A stretch of 64,000 bases of DNA from DATAOG01 sp963840925 (GTDB lineage Bacteria > Pseudomonadota > Alphaproteobacteria > Geminicoccales > Geminicoccaceae): positions 62,001 to 126,000 of the forward strand of contig CAWJAY010000005.1 in NCBI GenBank assembly GCA_963840925.1, written 5' to 3'. Position 1 is the first letter of the stretch. Every line of letters begins with the position of its first letter. The notes under the pieces were generated by a model. That model made no database searches. It was not told where the DNA came from and worked only from the letters and a program-made list of their open reading frames with translations. A program made the position numbers and the translations under genes. This document shows positions 18,703 to 27,294 of this stretch, piece after piece.

Positions 18703-19908
18703 ATGGGCGACCTGCGGACGCTGGAGGACCTGGGCGACGTCGGCGGGCGGACCGTGCTGGTCCGGCTCGACCTCAACGTGCCGATGCAGGACGGCGAGGT
18801 CAGCGACGCGAGCCGGATCGAGCGCTCGGTGCCGACGCTCAAGGAGCTGATCGACAAGAGGGCCAAGGTGGTGGTGCTGGCTCACTTCGGCCGGCCCAAG
18901 GGCAAGCGCGAGAGCTCGATGTCGCTCCGACCGCTTTGCCGGCCGCTCGGCGAGGCTCTGGGTGGTATTGAGGTCGGGTTCGCCGAGGACTGCATCGGCG
19001 AGCGTGCCAAGCGCGCCGTCGCGTCGCTCAAGCCGGGCGGCGTGCTGCTGCTCGAGAACCTGCGCTTCCACGCCGGGCGAGGAGAAGAACGAGCCGGGGT
19101 TCGCCGACGAGCTCGCAAGCCTGGGCGAGCTCTACGTTGACGATGCGTTCTCGGCCGCGCATCGCGCGCACGCCTCGATCACCGGCCTCGCCGAGCGCCT
19201 GCCGGCGGCCGCGGGCCGGCTGATGCAGGCCGAGGTCGAGGCGCTGCGCGCGGGCGCTCGAGCACCCCGAGCGCCCGGTCGTCGCCCTGGTCGGCGGCGC
19301 CAAGGTCTCGACCAAGCTCGAGCTGCTGGGCAACCTGATCGCCAAGGTCGACCGCCTGGTGCTCGGCGGCGGCATGGCCAACACCTTCCTTCTCGCGCAG
19401 GGCACGCCGGTCGGTCGCTCGCTTTGCGAACAGGACATGGCGGCGACCGCGCGCGAGATCATGGCCAAGGCGAAGGCCAAGGGCTGCGAGGTCGTGCTGC
19501 CGGTCGACGGCCAGGTCGCGAGCGAGCTCGAGCCCGGCGCGCATCGAAGCTGGTGCCGATCGAGCAGGTGCCCACGGACGCGATGGTCCTCGACATCGGG
19601 CCGGCGAGCGTCGAGGCGATCCTGGGCCTGCTCGAGCGACTCCAGGAGCCTGGTCTGGAACGGGCCGCTCGGCGCCTTCGAGATCCCGCCGTTCGATGCC
19701 GGCACCGCCGCGGTGGCGCAAGCGGGTCGCCGAGCGCACGCGGTCGGGAAGCTGATGAGCGTCGGCCGGCGGCGGCGACACGCTCGCAGCGCTCGCCCAG
19801 GCCGGCGTGCTCGATCAGTTCTCCTACGTCTCGACCGCGGGCGGCGCCTTCCTGGAATGGCTCGAGGGCAAGGACTTGCCGGGCGTCGCGGTGCTGCGCC
19901 GACGCTGA
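18703..19908 (+). CDS. pgk: Phosphoglycerate kinase, about six frame breaks
   Basis: Joined frames give TVLVRLDLNVPMQDG, VVLAHFGRPKGKRESS, GGVLLLENLRFHAGEEKNE, YVDDAFSAAHRAHASI, ALVGGAKVSTKLELLGNLI, LVLGGGMANTFLLAQG, VLDIGPASVEAI, then WNGPLGAFEIPPFDAGT and GGDTLAALAQAGVLDQFSY with STAGGAFLEWL. All substrate- and ATP-binding blocks of PGK are present, and the reconstruction is about 400 residues. The breaks I could resolve (near 19077, 19254, 19725, 19766) are single extra G or C bases. The start and stop share a frame. Confidence 0.86.
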
Positions 19909-20309
19909 CCCCTCAGGTCGTCGTCCACGATCTCGGGCAGGCGCGCGCCGTGCTCGAGGTGGCGCGTGAGTTCGGGGTTGTGATCGAGCTGCGAAGCGCG
20001 CCGGCTGCGGCCGGCTATGCCGGGGTCGGCTACCTCAAGGCCGTGGGCGAGCTTGCCGGCCAGGAGCTGGTGATCGACTGCGGCGACGACGCGGGCGTGG
20101 TCATGGCGGCGCTGCGCGCCGGCTGCCGCAAGCTCGTCTTCTCCGGCCCGGCTGACATCGCGCTGCGGCTCGCCGACATCGCGGCCCAGCTCGAGGCCGA
20201 CTTCCGCCATCAAAGCACGCAACCAGTCTGCCTCAGTCTGGCCGCGGGTGCCGATGCAACCTCCGCCTGTCGTGCCTGGCTGCTGGCCCACGGCGACCAA
20301 AGCCCTTGA
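19905..20309 (+). CDS. Hypothetical protein between pgk and fba
   Basis: An open frame of about 134 residues ending at 20309 that overlaps the pgk stop. No ATG or GTG lies at its natural beginning; the frame enters from a CTG at 19905 (LTPQVVVHDLGQARAVLEV), so the real start may be CTG, an internal GTG near 19950, or obscured by an error. The sequence alternates helix and strand (GVVIELRSAPAAAGYAGVGY, GQELVIDCGDDAGVVMAAL, CRKLVFSGPADIALRLADI) and looks like real protein. I do not recognise a family. Its position inside the glycolytic cluster suggests co-expression only. Confidence 0.5.
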   Translation: MTPQVVVHDLGQARAVLEVAREFGVVIELRSAPAAAGYAGVGYLKAVGELAGQELVIDCGDDAGVVMAALRAGCRKLVFSGPADIALRLADIAAQLEADFRHQSTQPVCLSLAAGADATSACRAWLLAHGDQSP

Positions 20310-20510
20310 TGCGGCCTGATCGCTGCGGCGTAAAGCTGCCGACCAGCCGGGACAGAGGCAGGTCCATGCCGCACCTGCCGGATCGGCGGGGAGCCTGGAC
20401 CCAGATCGCGGTCCGGGTCGCCGGCAGCTGGATCGCGGCGACCGGAACCTCGTGCTCGGCATGACCCGGTTCGACTGATCGGCGCTCCCCTCCGGACCGG
20501 CCCGCTTGCG

Positions 20511-20540
20511 TTGCACGGCCGCGGGCGGGCCGTATATAGA
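20511..20540 (+). promoter_or_regulatory. Sigma70-like promoter of fba
   Basis: TTGCAC at 20511-20516 and TATATA at 20533-20538, or TATAGA at 20535-20540, give a 16- or 18-base spacer. The ATG of fba follows about 40 bases later with a GGAGGG site. The preceding 200 bases (20310-20510) show no gene. So fba and the genes after it can be transcribed apart from tkt-gap-pgk. Confidence 0.6.
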
Positions 20541-20577
20541 ATGCGGTCCACGTCCTTGCAGCGGAGGGAATCGACCG

Positions 20578-21504
20578 ATGCAGCTCACACCCAAAGTCAA
20601 GGAAATCCTGTCCTGGTACGAGGGCGAGAGGCCGGGCGTGAAAGGCAACCTCGCGCGCCTGCTGATGCACGGCCGGCTCGGCGGCAGCGGCAAGCTGGTG
20701 ATCCTGCCGGTCGATCAGGGTTACGAGCACGGGCCGGCGCGCAGCTTCGCCGCCAACCCACAAGCGTACGACCCGCACTATCTCTACCAGCTGGCGATCG
20801 ATGCCGAGCTGTCGGGCTACGCGGCTCCTCTCGGTCTGCTCGAGCAGGGCGCCGACAGCTTTGCCGGCCAGCTGCCGACGATCCTCAAGATGAACAGCGC
20901 CAACTCGCTCGCGGCCGGCACCCCGGACCAGGCGGTCACGGCCTCGGTCAAGGACGCGCTCCGGCTCGGGTGCGTCGGAGTCGGCTTCACGATCTATCCG
21001 GGCTCGGACGCCTGCTACGACCAGATGGAGGAGATCCGCGACATCATCCGCGAGGCCAAGAGCTACGGCCTGATCGCGGTGCTCTGGTCCTACCCGCGCG
21101 GCGGCGCGGTCAGCAAGGGCGACGGCGAGACCGCGCTCGACATAGTGGCCTACGCCGCGCACATGGCAGCCCTGCTCGGCGCCAACGTGATCAAGGTCAA
21201 GCCGCCGACCGACAAGCTCGATCTGGGCGCCGCGAAGAAGGTGTACGAGGCCGAGGACATCGACCGCTCGACCATGGCGGCGCGGATCCGGCATGTCATG
21301 CAGTGCGCGTTCGCCGGCAAGCGCCTGGTCGTGTTCTCGGGTGGCGAGGCCAAGGACACCGAGGGCCTGCTCAACGAGATCCGCCAGATCCGGGACGGCG
21401 GCGGCTCCGGCTCGATCATCGGCCGCAACAGCTTCCGGCGGCCCAAGGCCGAGGCGCTGGCCCTGCTCGATGAGGTGGTCAAGATCTATCTGAACGAGGC
21501 GTGA
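20578..21504 (+). CDS. fba: Class I fructose-bisphosphate aldolase (DhnA/FbaB type)
   Basis: 308 residues, intact frame, ATG with GGAGGG upstream. The start MQLTPKVKEILSWYEGERPG and the blocks VILPVDQGYEHGPARSF, GVGFTIYPGSDACYDQM, VLWSYPRGGAVSKGDGET, GANVIKVKPPTDKLD (the IKVK lysine is the expected Schiff-base region) and LVVFSGGEAKDTEGLL match the archaeal-type class I aldolases. It cleaves fructose 1,6-bisphosphate in glycolysis or makes it in gluconeogenesis. It follows pgk and a hypothetical gene; the thiE-like gene starts on its stop codon. Confidence 0.92.
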   Translation: MQLTPKVKEILSWYEGERPGVKGNLARLLMHGRLGGSGKLVILPVDQGYEHGPARSFAANPQAYDPHYLYQLAIDAELSGYAAPLGLLEQGADSFAGQLPTILKMNSANSLAAGTPDQAVTASVKDALRLGCVGVGFTIYPGSDACYDQMEEIRDIIREAKSYGLIAVLWSYPRGGAVSKGDGETALDIVAYAAHMAALLGANVIKVKPPTDKLDLGAAKKVYEAEDIDRSTMAARIRHVMQCAFAGKRLVVFSGGEAKDTEGLLNEIRQIRDGGGSGSIIGRNSFRRPKAEALALLDEVVKIYLNEA

Positions 21505-22142
21505 GCCGCGCGCCCAAGGCCCTCGATCCGGCCGAGGCGGGCTGCCAGCTGGTCCTGGTCAGCCCGCCGGCGCTGGATGCTGCGGCGTTCGCGGCCGCGC
21601 TCGATGCGGCGCTGGCGGCCGGCGGCAGCGCTGCATTCCTCTTACGCCTGGCGAGTCCCGAGCCGGCGTCGATCGTCGCCGCGGCGAGGCACCTGCGGCC
21701 GGTCTGCGGCGCGCGCGGCGTCGCGTTTCTGCTCCAGGACGATCCGGATCTGGCGCTCGAGGTCGGCGCCGATGGCGTCCATCTCGGCGCCGCCGGGCGC
21801 ACCGCCGCTGCCCGGACCAGGCTCGGCCCCGGGCGGATCGTCGGGGTGGCTTGCGGCGGCTCGCGCGATGCCGCGGTAGTTGCAGGCGAGGCCGGCGCCG
21901 ATTATATCGCGTTCGGCGCGACCGACCGAGCGCCCGATGCTCCGCTGTACGACCTGATCGCGTGGTGGAGCGAGCTGTGCGTGCTGCCCTGCCTGGTCGA
22001 CGGCGATGCCGCCTTGGTGGACTGCGCCGCGCTCGCCCGCGCCGGTGCGGATTTCATCGCTGTGTCCGGCGCGGTCTGGCGGCATCCTGCCGGGCCGGCG
22101 GCAGCGGTTGCGGACCTGCGGCGGGCGATCGCCGGGATCTGA
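21501..22142 (+). CDS. ThiE/TenI-like thiamine phosphate synthase family protein
   Basis: 213 residues starting at a GTG that overlaps the fba stop (GTGA). A TIM-barrel pattern of thiamine phosphate synthase is visible: VAFLLQDDPDLALEVGADG followed by VHLG, then GRIVGVACGGSRDAAVVAG, GADYIAFGATDRAP and GADFIAVSGAVWRHP. The usual glutamine and lysine contacts after VHLG are replaced (GAAGRTAA), so catalytic competence is uncertain; TenI-like regulators or isomerases share this fold. The location between fba and efp is seen in related Alphaproteobacteria. Confidence 0.72.
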   Translation: MSRAPKALDPAEAGCQLVLVSPPALDAAAFAAALDAALAAGGSAAFLLRLASPEPASIVAAARHLRPVCGARGVAFLLQDDPDLALEVGADGVHLGAAGRTAAARTRLGPGRIVGVACGGSRDAAVVAGEAGADYIAFGATDRAPDAPLYDLIAWWSELCVLPCLVDGDAALVDCAALARAGADFIAVSGAVWRHPAGPAAAVADLRRAIAGI

Positions 22143-22171
22143 AACGGGCCGGACGAAGGACTGACGACGCG

Positions 22172-22738
22172 ATGAAGATCAGCGGCAACGAGATCCGCCC
22201 CGGTTACGTGCTCGAGCACAAGGACCGGATCTGGATGGTGGCCAGGGCGGAGCACGTCAAGCCCGGCAAGGGTCCCGCCTATCAGCAGGTCGAGCTCAAG
22301 GACATGGTCGACGGCACCAAGCTCAACGAGCGCTTTCGCGCGGTCGAGACGGTCGAGCGGGTGCGCCTCGACGAGCAGCAGTACCAGTTCCTCTATCAGG
22401 AGGGCGAGCAGCTCAACCTGATGGACCAGCAGAATTTCGAGCAGCTCGCGATCGACCAAGGCCTGGTCGGCGACCGCCTGCCGTTCCTGCAGGAAGGCAT
22501 GACGCTCAGCGTGCTGAGCTACGAGGGCCGGGCGCTGATGGTCCACCTGCCGGACACGGCCGTGCTCGAGGTGGTCGAGGCCGATCCGGTGGTCAAAGGT
22601 CAGACCGCGGCGGCCTCCTACAAGCCGGCGGTGCTCGAGAACGGCGTCCGGGTGATGGTGCCGCCGCACATCGAGGCCGGCACGCGGGTGGTGGTCAACA
22701 TCGCCGAGGCGAGCTACGTCGAACGGGCCAGGGGCTAG
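22172..22738 (+). CDS. efp: Elongation factor P
   Basis: 188 residues with the three beta-barrel domains of EF-P. The start MKISGNEIRPGYVLEHKDRI leads to the tip loop HVKPGKGPAYQQVEL, where lysine 33 is the residue that is beta-lysylated in many proteobacteria. C-terminal YKPAVLENGVRVMVPPHIE and VNIAEASYVERARG are conserved. EF-P relieves ribosome stalling at proline stretches. The ATG lies 29 bases after the thiE-like gene, with GAAGGA upstream. Whether EpmA/EpmB modify it cannot be judged from this window. Confidence 0.93.
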   Translation: MKISGNEIRPGYVLEHKDRIWMVARAEHVKPGKGPAYQQVELKDMVDGTKLNERFRAVETVERVRLDEQQYQFLYQEGEQLNLMDQQNFEQLAIDQGLVGDRLPFLQEGMTLSVLSYEGRALMVHLPDTAVLEVVEADPVVKGQTAAASYKPAVLENGVRVMVPPHIEAGTRVVVNIAEASYVERARG

Positions 22739-22746
22739 GCGCGCCC

Positions 22747-23544
22747 GTGGCGCTCCGCTCCGCCAACATCACGGTGATGATGCAGGCGGCCCGCAAGGCC
22801 GCCCGTCACCTGGTCCGCGACTTCGGCGAGGTCGAGCACCTCCAGGTGTCGATCAAGGGGCCGGGCGACTACGTCAGCGCCGCCGACCGGCGCAGCGAGC
22901 AGATCCTTCGTCAGGAGCTGAGCCGGGCGCGGCCGGGCTTCGGTCTGCTGCTCGAGGAGAGCGGCGCGCTCGGCGATCACGACGCCGATCACCGCTGGAT
23001 CGTCGACCCGCTCGACGGCACAACCAACTTCCTGCACGCGGTGCCGCACTTTGCGATCTCGATCGGGCTGGAGCGCCACGGCGAGATGGTCGCCGGGATC
23101 GTCTACGACCCGATCAAGGACGAGATGTTCGCGGCCGAGAAAGGCGCCGGGGCCTATCTCAACGATCGCCGGCTGCGGGTCTCGCGCCGGAGCGAGCTCG
23201 CGAGCTGCCTGATCGGTACCGGCATTCCGGTGCTCGACTGGCCCGGCCGCAAGCAGGGCTTTGCCGCCCAGCTTGAGCGTCTGTCTGCCGAGGTCGCGGG
23301 CATCCGCCGGCTCGGCACCGCCTCGCTCGATCTCGCCTACATCGCCGCTGGCCGGTTCGACGGCTTTTGGGAGTACGATCTCAAACCCTGGGACATCGCG
23401 GCCGGTATCGTGCTGGTGCGCGAAGCCGGCGGCCTGATCGGCCGGCTCGACGGCGACCCCGACCTGTTCGGCCGCGGCACGCTGTTAGCGAGCAACCCAG
23501 GGTTGTACGAACGGCTCGGCGAGCTTCTCCGGGTGGTTGCTTGA
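22747..23544 (+). CDS. suhB: Inositol monophosphatase family protein (SuhB-like)
   Basis: 265 residues from a GTG 8 bases after efp. Metal and catalytic motifs are LLEESG, WIVDPLDGTTNFLHAVPHF and, near the C-terminus, LKPWDIAAGIVLVREAGG. These are diagnostic of Mg-dependent lithium-sensitive phosphatases; SuhB also acts as an rRNA antitermination factor in E. coli. Length is standard. It lies in the efp-suhB pair common in Alphaproteobacteria. Confidence 0.9.
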   Translation: MALRSANITVMMQAARKAARHLVRDFGEVEHLQVSIKGPGDYVSAADRRSEQILRQELSRARPGFGLLLEESGALGDHDADHRWIVDPLDGTTNFLHAVPHFAISIGLERHGEMVAGIVYDPIKDEMFAAEKGAGAYLNDRRLRVSRRSELASCLIGTGIPVLDWPGRKQGFAAQLERLSAEVAGIRRLGTASLDLAYIAAGRFDGFWEYDLKPWDIAAGIVLVREAGGLIGRLDGDPDLFGRGTLLASNPGLYERLGELLRVVA

Positions 23545-23733
23545 AGGGTTCCAATGGCGTCAGAGATCGCGCGCAGGGCGAAATCGGCCCGGGACGACGC
23601 GCCTTTAATGTTAAGTTTGCGTGTCAATAGGTTATAGCGTAGTGTTCACCCGCGCCTCCAGGCACGGCCGCTGGCGCTCGGCGGCGGGCATGGCAGCCTC
23701 GATAGGTCGAAGCCGCGTTGGGAAGGCCCGACG

Positions 23734-24885
23734 ATGACCAGTCCGCAGCGTTTCATCAACCGCATGATCGTCTTCCTGGTTTTGGCGGCCATTGCGGTCG
23801 GGTTCGCCTACGAGGTCATCTGGCGGATCTACCTGTACAACCCGTTGCTCAACGGCTTGATCCTCGGCATCCTGCTGCTCGGCATCGTCTACATTTTCCG
23901 GCGCGTGTTCGCGATCAAGCCGGAGATCCGCTGGATCGAGGCCTTCCGCACCAGCCACCCGGGCTTCTCGCTGCAAGCCGCGCCACGGCTGCTGGCGCCG
24001 GTCGCGACCGCGCTCGGCGAGCAGGAGCGCCGAGGCCGGGTGATGCTGGCGCCGATCTCGGTCCGCCATCTGCTCGACAGCATCAGCGCCCGGCTCGATG
24101 AAAGCCGCGACATCTCACGTTACCAGATCGGCCTGCTGATCTTCCTCGGCCTGCTCGGCACGTTTTGGGGGCTGACCGAGACGATCGCCTCGGTCAGCTC
24201 GGTGATCAACGAGCTGTCGGTCGGCGAGGGCGATCTCGTGATGGTCTTCGACGAGCTCAAGGCGGGCCTTGCGGCGCCCTTGGCGGGCATGGGCACGGCA
24301 TTCAGCGCATCGCTGTTCGGCCTTGCCGGCTCGCTGGTCCTGGGCTTCCTCGACCTGCAGGCGACCCAGGCGCAGAACAGCTTCTACAACGACATGGAGG
24401 AGTGGCTGTCCGGGCTGACCCGGCTGACCGGCGCCGATCCTGGCCTTGGCGGCGGCGACATGAACATCCCCGCCTATGTCCAGGCGATGCTCGAGCAGAC
24501 CGCCGAGAATCTCGACAGCCTGCAGCGGACCGTCGCCCGCTCCGAGGAGAATCAGTCGACCGTGCACTCGGGGCTGATCGCGCTGACCGAGCGGCTGAGC
24601 TCGCTTGGCGATCAGATCGCGACCGAGCAGGCGCTGCTCGCCCGCCTGATCTCGAGCCAGGAGGAGCTGCGGCCCCTGCTCGGCCGCCTGGCCGAGGCCG
24701 AGGGTGGCGGCTTCGACGAGGCGACCCGCAATCACATCCGCAACATGGACGTGTATCTCGCCCGCATCCTGGACGAGGCCGTGCAGGGCCGCAGCCAGAT
24801 GACCCACGAGCTGCGCAGCGAGATCAAGATGGTCGCGCGCACGATCGCGGCGGTCGCCGGCGAGCCGCGCGCGTTGTCCGGATAG
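23734..24885 (+). CDS. MotA/TolQ/ExbB-like proton-channel protein
   Basis: 383 residues. Two N-terminal membrane segments (about 10-30 and 38-60) are followed by a cytoplasmic region, then two more segments. The first is IGLLIFLGLLGTFWGLTETI with the LGTFxGL pattern of MotA/TolQ/ExbB channels, and the second is GMGTAFSASLFGLAGSLVLG. The last 130 residues (after about 250) are polar and helical. Such proteins form proton channels that drive a peptidoglycan-anchored partner. The next gene, 9 bases downstream, is a MotB/OmpA-like protein, so the two are very likely one complex. No flagellar or tol genes are nearby. The 189-base gap before it shows no clear promoter. Confidence 0.82.
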   Translation: MTSPQRFINRMIVFLVLAAIAVGFAYEVIWRIYLYNPLLNGLILGILLLGIVYIFRRVFAIKPEIRWIEAFRTSHPGFSLQAAPRLLAPVATALGEQERRGRVMLAPISVRHLLDSISARLDESRDISRYQIGLLIFLGLLGTFWGLTETIASVSSVINELSVGEGDLVMVFDELKAGLAAPLAGMGTAFSASLFGLAGSLVLGFLDLQATQAQNSFYNDMEEWLSGLTRLTGADPGLGGGDMNIPAYVQAMLEQTAENLDSLQRTVARSEENQSTVHSGLIALTERLSSLGDQIATEQALLARLISSQEELRPLLGRLAEAEGGGFDEATRNHIRNMDVYLARILDEAVQGRSQMTHELRSEIKMVARTIAAVAGEPRALSG

Positions 24886-24894
24886 CTAGCCCCG

Positions 24895-26850
24895 ATGGCC
24901 AGAGCCCGCCGCGAGCTGCGCCCGATCGACCAGTGGCCTGGCTACGTCGATGCGCTGTCGACGCTGCTGCTGGCGATCACCTTCCTGCTCGTCGTGTTCG
25001 TGCTTGGCCAGTTCTTCCTCAACCAGATGCTCCAGGGCAAGGACAGCAAGCTCAAGAGCCTCGAGACTTCGATCAACCAGCTGAGCGCGCAGCTCGACGC
25101 CGAGCAGGCGACCAACTCGGAGCTGCGCCTGTCGGTCGCCCAGCTGTCGGCCGACCTCAAGGGCGCCCAGGCCGACCGCGACGATGCTACGAGCCAGCTG
25201 GCCGAGACCGCGGCCGAGCGCGACCAGTTCCGCGACCAGCTGTTCCTGCTCCAGGACGAGAAGGCGCAGCTCACCCAGACCCTGAACGAGCTGCGCGGCG
25301 AGGCCGAGCAGAACCAGGAGCTGCAGGCCGCGCTCGAGCGGACCACCGACCTGCGGGCCAAGCTCGAGGCCGAGCTGAGGAAGGCGCAGCAGACGGTCAC
25401 GACCGACAAGGCGACGATCGAGGCGCAGCTGGCGCAGCTGATCCAGCTCCGGCGTGACATCGAGGCGCTCCAAGAAACCCGCCACGAGCTCGACCTCCAG
25501 GTCGCCGAGATGACCGCCGTGCTCAAGGCCGCCGAGACCGCCAAGGGCGCCGCGACCAAGGAGATCGCACGGCTCGCCGATCTGCTCGCGGCCGCCCAGG
25601 CCAAGGCCCAGGGGCTGGAGAGCCAGGTCGCGCAGCTCAACCAGTCGGTCACCCAATCAGGACAGCAGACCCAGGACCTCGCGAGCCAGGTCGAGCGCCT
25701 CACCCAGCTGCTGGAGGCCGCACGCGGCGAGCAGGCCACTGCCGAGCAGCGGGTCGCAAATCTCAGTGAGCAGCTGGACAGCGCCCGCCAGCAGGGCGGC
25801 TCGCTGACCGCCGAGGTCGCGCGCCTGCAGGCGCTGCTCGATACGGCCCGGCAGGACCAGACGGCGCGCGAGCAGCGGGTTGCCGAGCTCACCGCCCAGC
25901 TGAGCGCCGAGGGCGGCGAGGCCGCCGAGCGCGTGCGGCGCCTGGCCGAGCTTTCTGCCCTGCTGCAGGCGGCGCGCGACCAGCGCCAGACCAGCACCGC
26001 CACCGCCGAGGAACTCGAGCAGGCGCGCGAGCAGCTGCTGCTCGAGCTCGGCCAGGCGCGCGATCAGGCTTCCGAGCTGGCAGCCAGGCTCGCGACCGAA
26101 CAGGAGCAGACCATGCTCGCGCAGCGGGAACTGGAGCAGCGCGACACCCGGCTCGCCGATCTGCTCCGCCAGGCGGGGCGCCAGGAGGAGGCGCTCGCGA
26201 CCGAGCAGGCGCTCTCGAGCGAGGCGCTGAACCAGGTCGAGGTGCTGAACCGCCAGATCAACGCGCTCCGGGTCCAGCTCGCCTCGCTCCAGCAGGCGCT
26301 GGACGCCGAGGAGGCCAAGGTCGAGGAGCAGCAGGTCACGATCACCGATCTCGGCAGCAAGCTGAACATGGCGCTCGCCGGCAAGGTCGAGGAGCTGAGC
26401 CGGTTCCGCTCGGAGTTCTTCGGTCGCCTGCGCCAGCTGCTGGGCGATCGGCCCGACGTGCGGATCGTCGGCGACCGGTTCGTCTTCCAGTCCGAGGTCC
26501 TGTTCCCGACCGCCTCGGCCGACATCGAATTCAGCGGCCAGGACGAGCTGCGCAAGCTCGCCGACAGCCTGCGCCAGATCTCGGCTGAGATCCCGAGCGA
26601 TCTGCCCTGGGTGCTGCAGATCAACGGCCACACCGACCGCCGGCCAATCCGCACCGCCGAATTCCCGTCCAACTGGGAGCTGTCGGCCGCCCGCGCGATC
26701 AACGTCGGCAAGTTCCTGGTCAGCGAGGGCATCCCTCCCGAGCGGATCGCGGTCGCCGGGTTTGCCAATTTTCAGCCGCTCGACGATCGCGACGACGAGA
26801 TCGCCTACCGGCGCAACCGCAGAATCGAGATCAAGCTGACCACCCGCTGA
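24895..26850 (+). CDS. OmpA/MotB-like protein with very long coiled coil
   Basis: 651 residues. An N-terminal membrane anchor (WPGYVDALSTLLLAITFLLV) carries an aspartate before the helix, as in MotB/TolR/ExbD where it binds the proton. Residues about 45-510 are an uninterrupted Gln/Glu/Ala/Leu heptad region. Residues about 520-650 are an OmpA-like peptidoglycan-binding domain: FQSEVLFPTASADIEFSG, INGHTDRRPI, NWELSAARAINVGKFLV, NRRIEIKL. Paired with the preceding proton channel it should span the periplasm and hold the cell wall. The family is known in Alphaproteobacteria; the work done by the motor is not known to me. Confidence 0.85.
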   Translation: MARARRELRPIDQWPGYVDALSTLLLAITFLLVVFVLGQFFLNQMLQGKDSKLKSLETSINQLSAQLDAEQATNSELRLSVAQLSADLKGAQADRDDATSQLAETAAERDQFRDQLFLLQDEKAQLTQTLNELRGEAEQNQELQAALERTTDLRAKLEAELRKAQQTVTTDKATIEAQLAQLIQLRRDIEALQETRHELDLQVAEMTAVLKAAETAKGAATKEIARLADLLAAAQAKAQGLESQVAQLNQSVTQSGQQTQDLASQVERLTQLLEAARGEQATAEQRVANLSEQLDSARQQGGSLTAEVARLQALLDTARQDQTAREQRVAELTAQLSAEGGEAAERVRRLAELSALLQAARDQRQTSTATAEELEQAREQLLLELGQARDQASELAARLATEQEQTMLAQRELEQRDTRLADLLRQAGRQEEALATEQALSSEALNQVEVLNRQINALRVQLASLQQALDAEEAKVEEQQVTITDLGSKLNMALAGKVEELSRFRSEFFGRLRQLLGDRPDVRIVGDRFVFQSEVLFPTASADIEFSGQDELRKLADSLRQISAEIPSDLPWVLQINGHTDRRPIRTAEFPSNWELSAARAINVGKFLVSEGIPPERIAVAGFANFQPLDDRDDEIAYRRNRRIEIKLTTR

Positions 26851-27038
26851 GCCGCGGGCAGGTGCCCGCCGCCCCGATCAGACGAGGTCTGGCAACCACG
26901 ACCGCCACCACCAGCAGCCTGAACATTCTTTCGTGTCGGCGCGCGCCGCGCCGCGCCGGCACGACGGGGCGCGTGCCCCGCAAGCAAACAAACAATCGCG
27001 GCACACCGACTTGGGCTTGGTTCTTGGAGGACACGCAG

Positions 27039-27266
27039 ATGATCGATCGCGAGGACGTGCTCACCGTCGAAGTGGCTCTCGATCTCAAGCAGCCGCTCCA
27101 GACGCTCGCCGGCAGCCTGCAGCAGTCGCCGGCCTGGATCGTCAATCGGGCGCTGCAGGAATATCTCGATCGGCGGCTCAGGCCCGACTACGGCGCCGGC
27201 TCCGCCGGCAACACCTCCAGCTACCTCGAGCTGACCGCGCGCGAGAGCCAGTTCGATTTCATGTAG
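27039..27266 (+). CDS. Small hypothetical protein, possible ribbon-helix-helix fold
   Basis: 75 residues from an ATG with TGGAGG 9 bases upstream. The pattern DVLTVEVALDLKQPLQTLAG then AWIVNRALQEYLDRR resembles a ribbon-helix-helix (CopG/MetJ-like) DNA-binding unit: a short strand then two helices. No toxin gene is adjacent; both neighbours are unrelated and the next gene is convergent. The 188 bases before it contain a GC-rich dyad (GCGGGCA/TGCCCGC at 26854-26869) and no other gene. The fold assignment is tentative. Confidence 0.55.
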   Translation: MIDREDVLTVEVALDLKQPLQTLAGSLQQSPAWIVNRALQEYLDRRLRPDYGAGSAGNTSSYLELTARESQFDFM

Positions 27267-27294
27267 GCCGGGGCGTTCAGGCCGCGCTCGGTGA

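Noticed and set aside
23734..26850. A Zorya (ZorAB) phage-defence system
   Set aside because: The channel/OmpA pairing is similar, but the long coil is on the OmpA partner, no ZorC/D or ZorE follows, and the setting next to suhB looks like a housekeeping alphaproteobacterial locus.
26854..26869. Hairpin GCGGGCA/TGCCCGC after the OmpA-like gene as a terminator
   Set aside because: The loop is only two bases and there is no T-run; kept only as a remark in the neighbouring entry.
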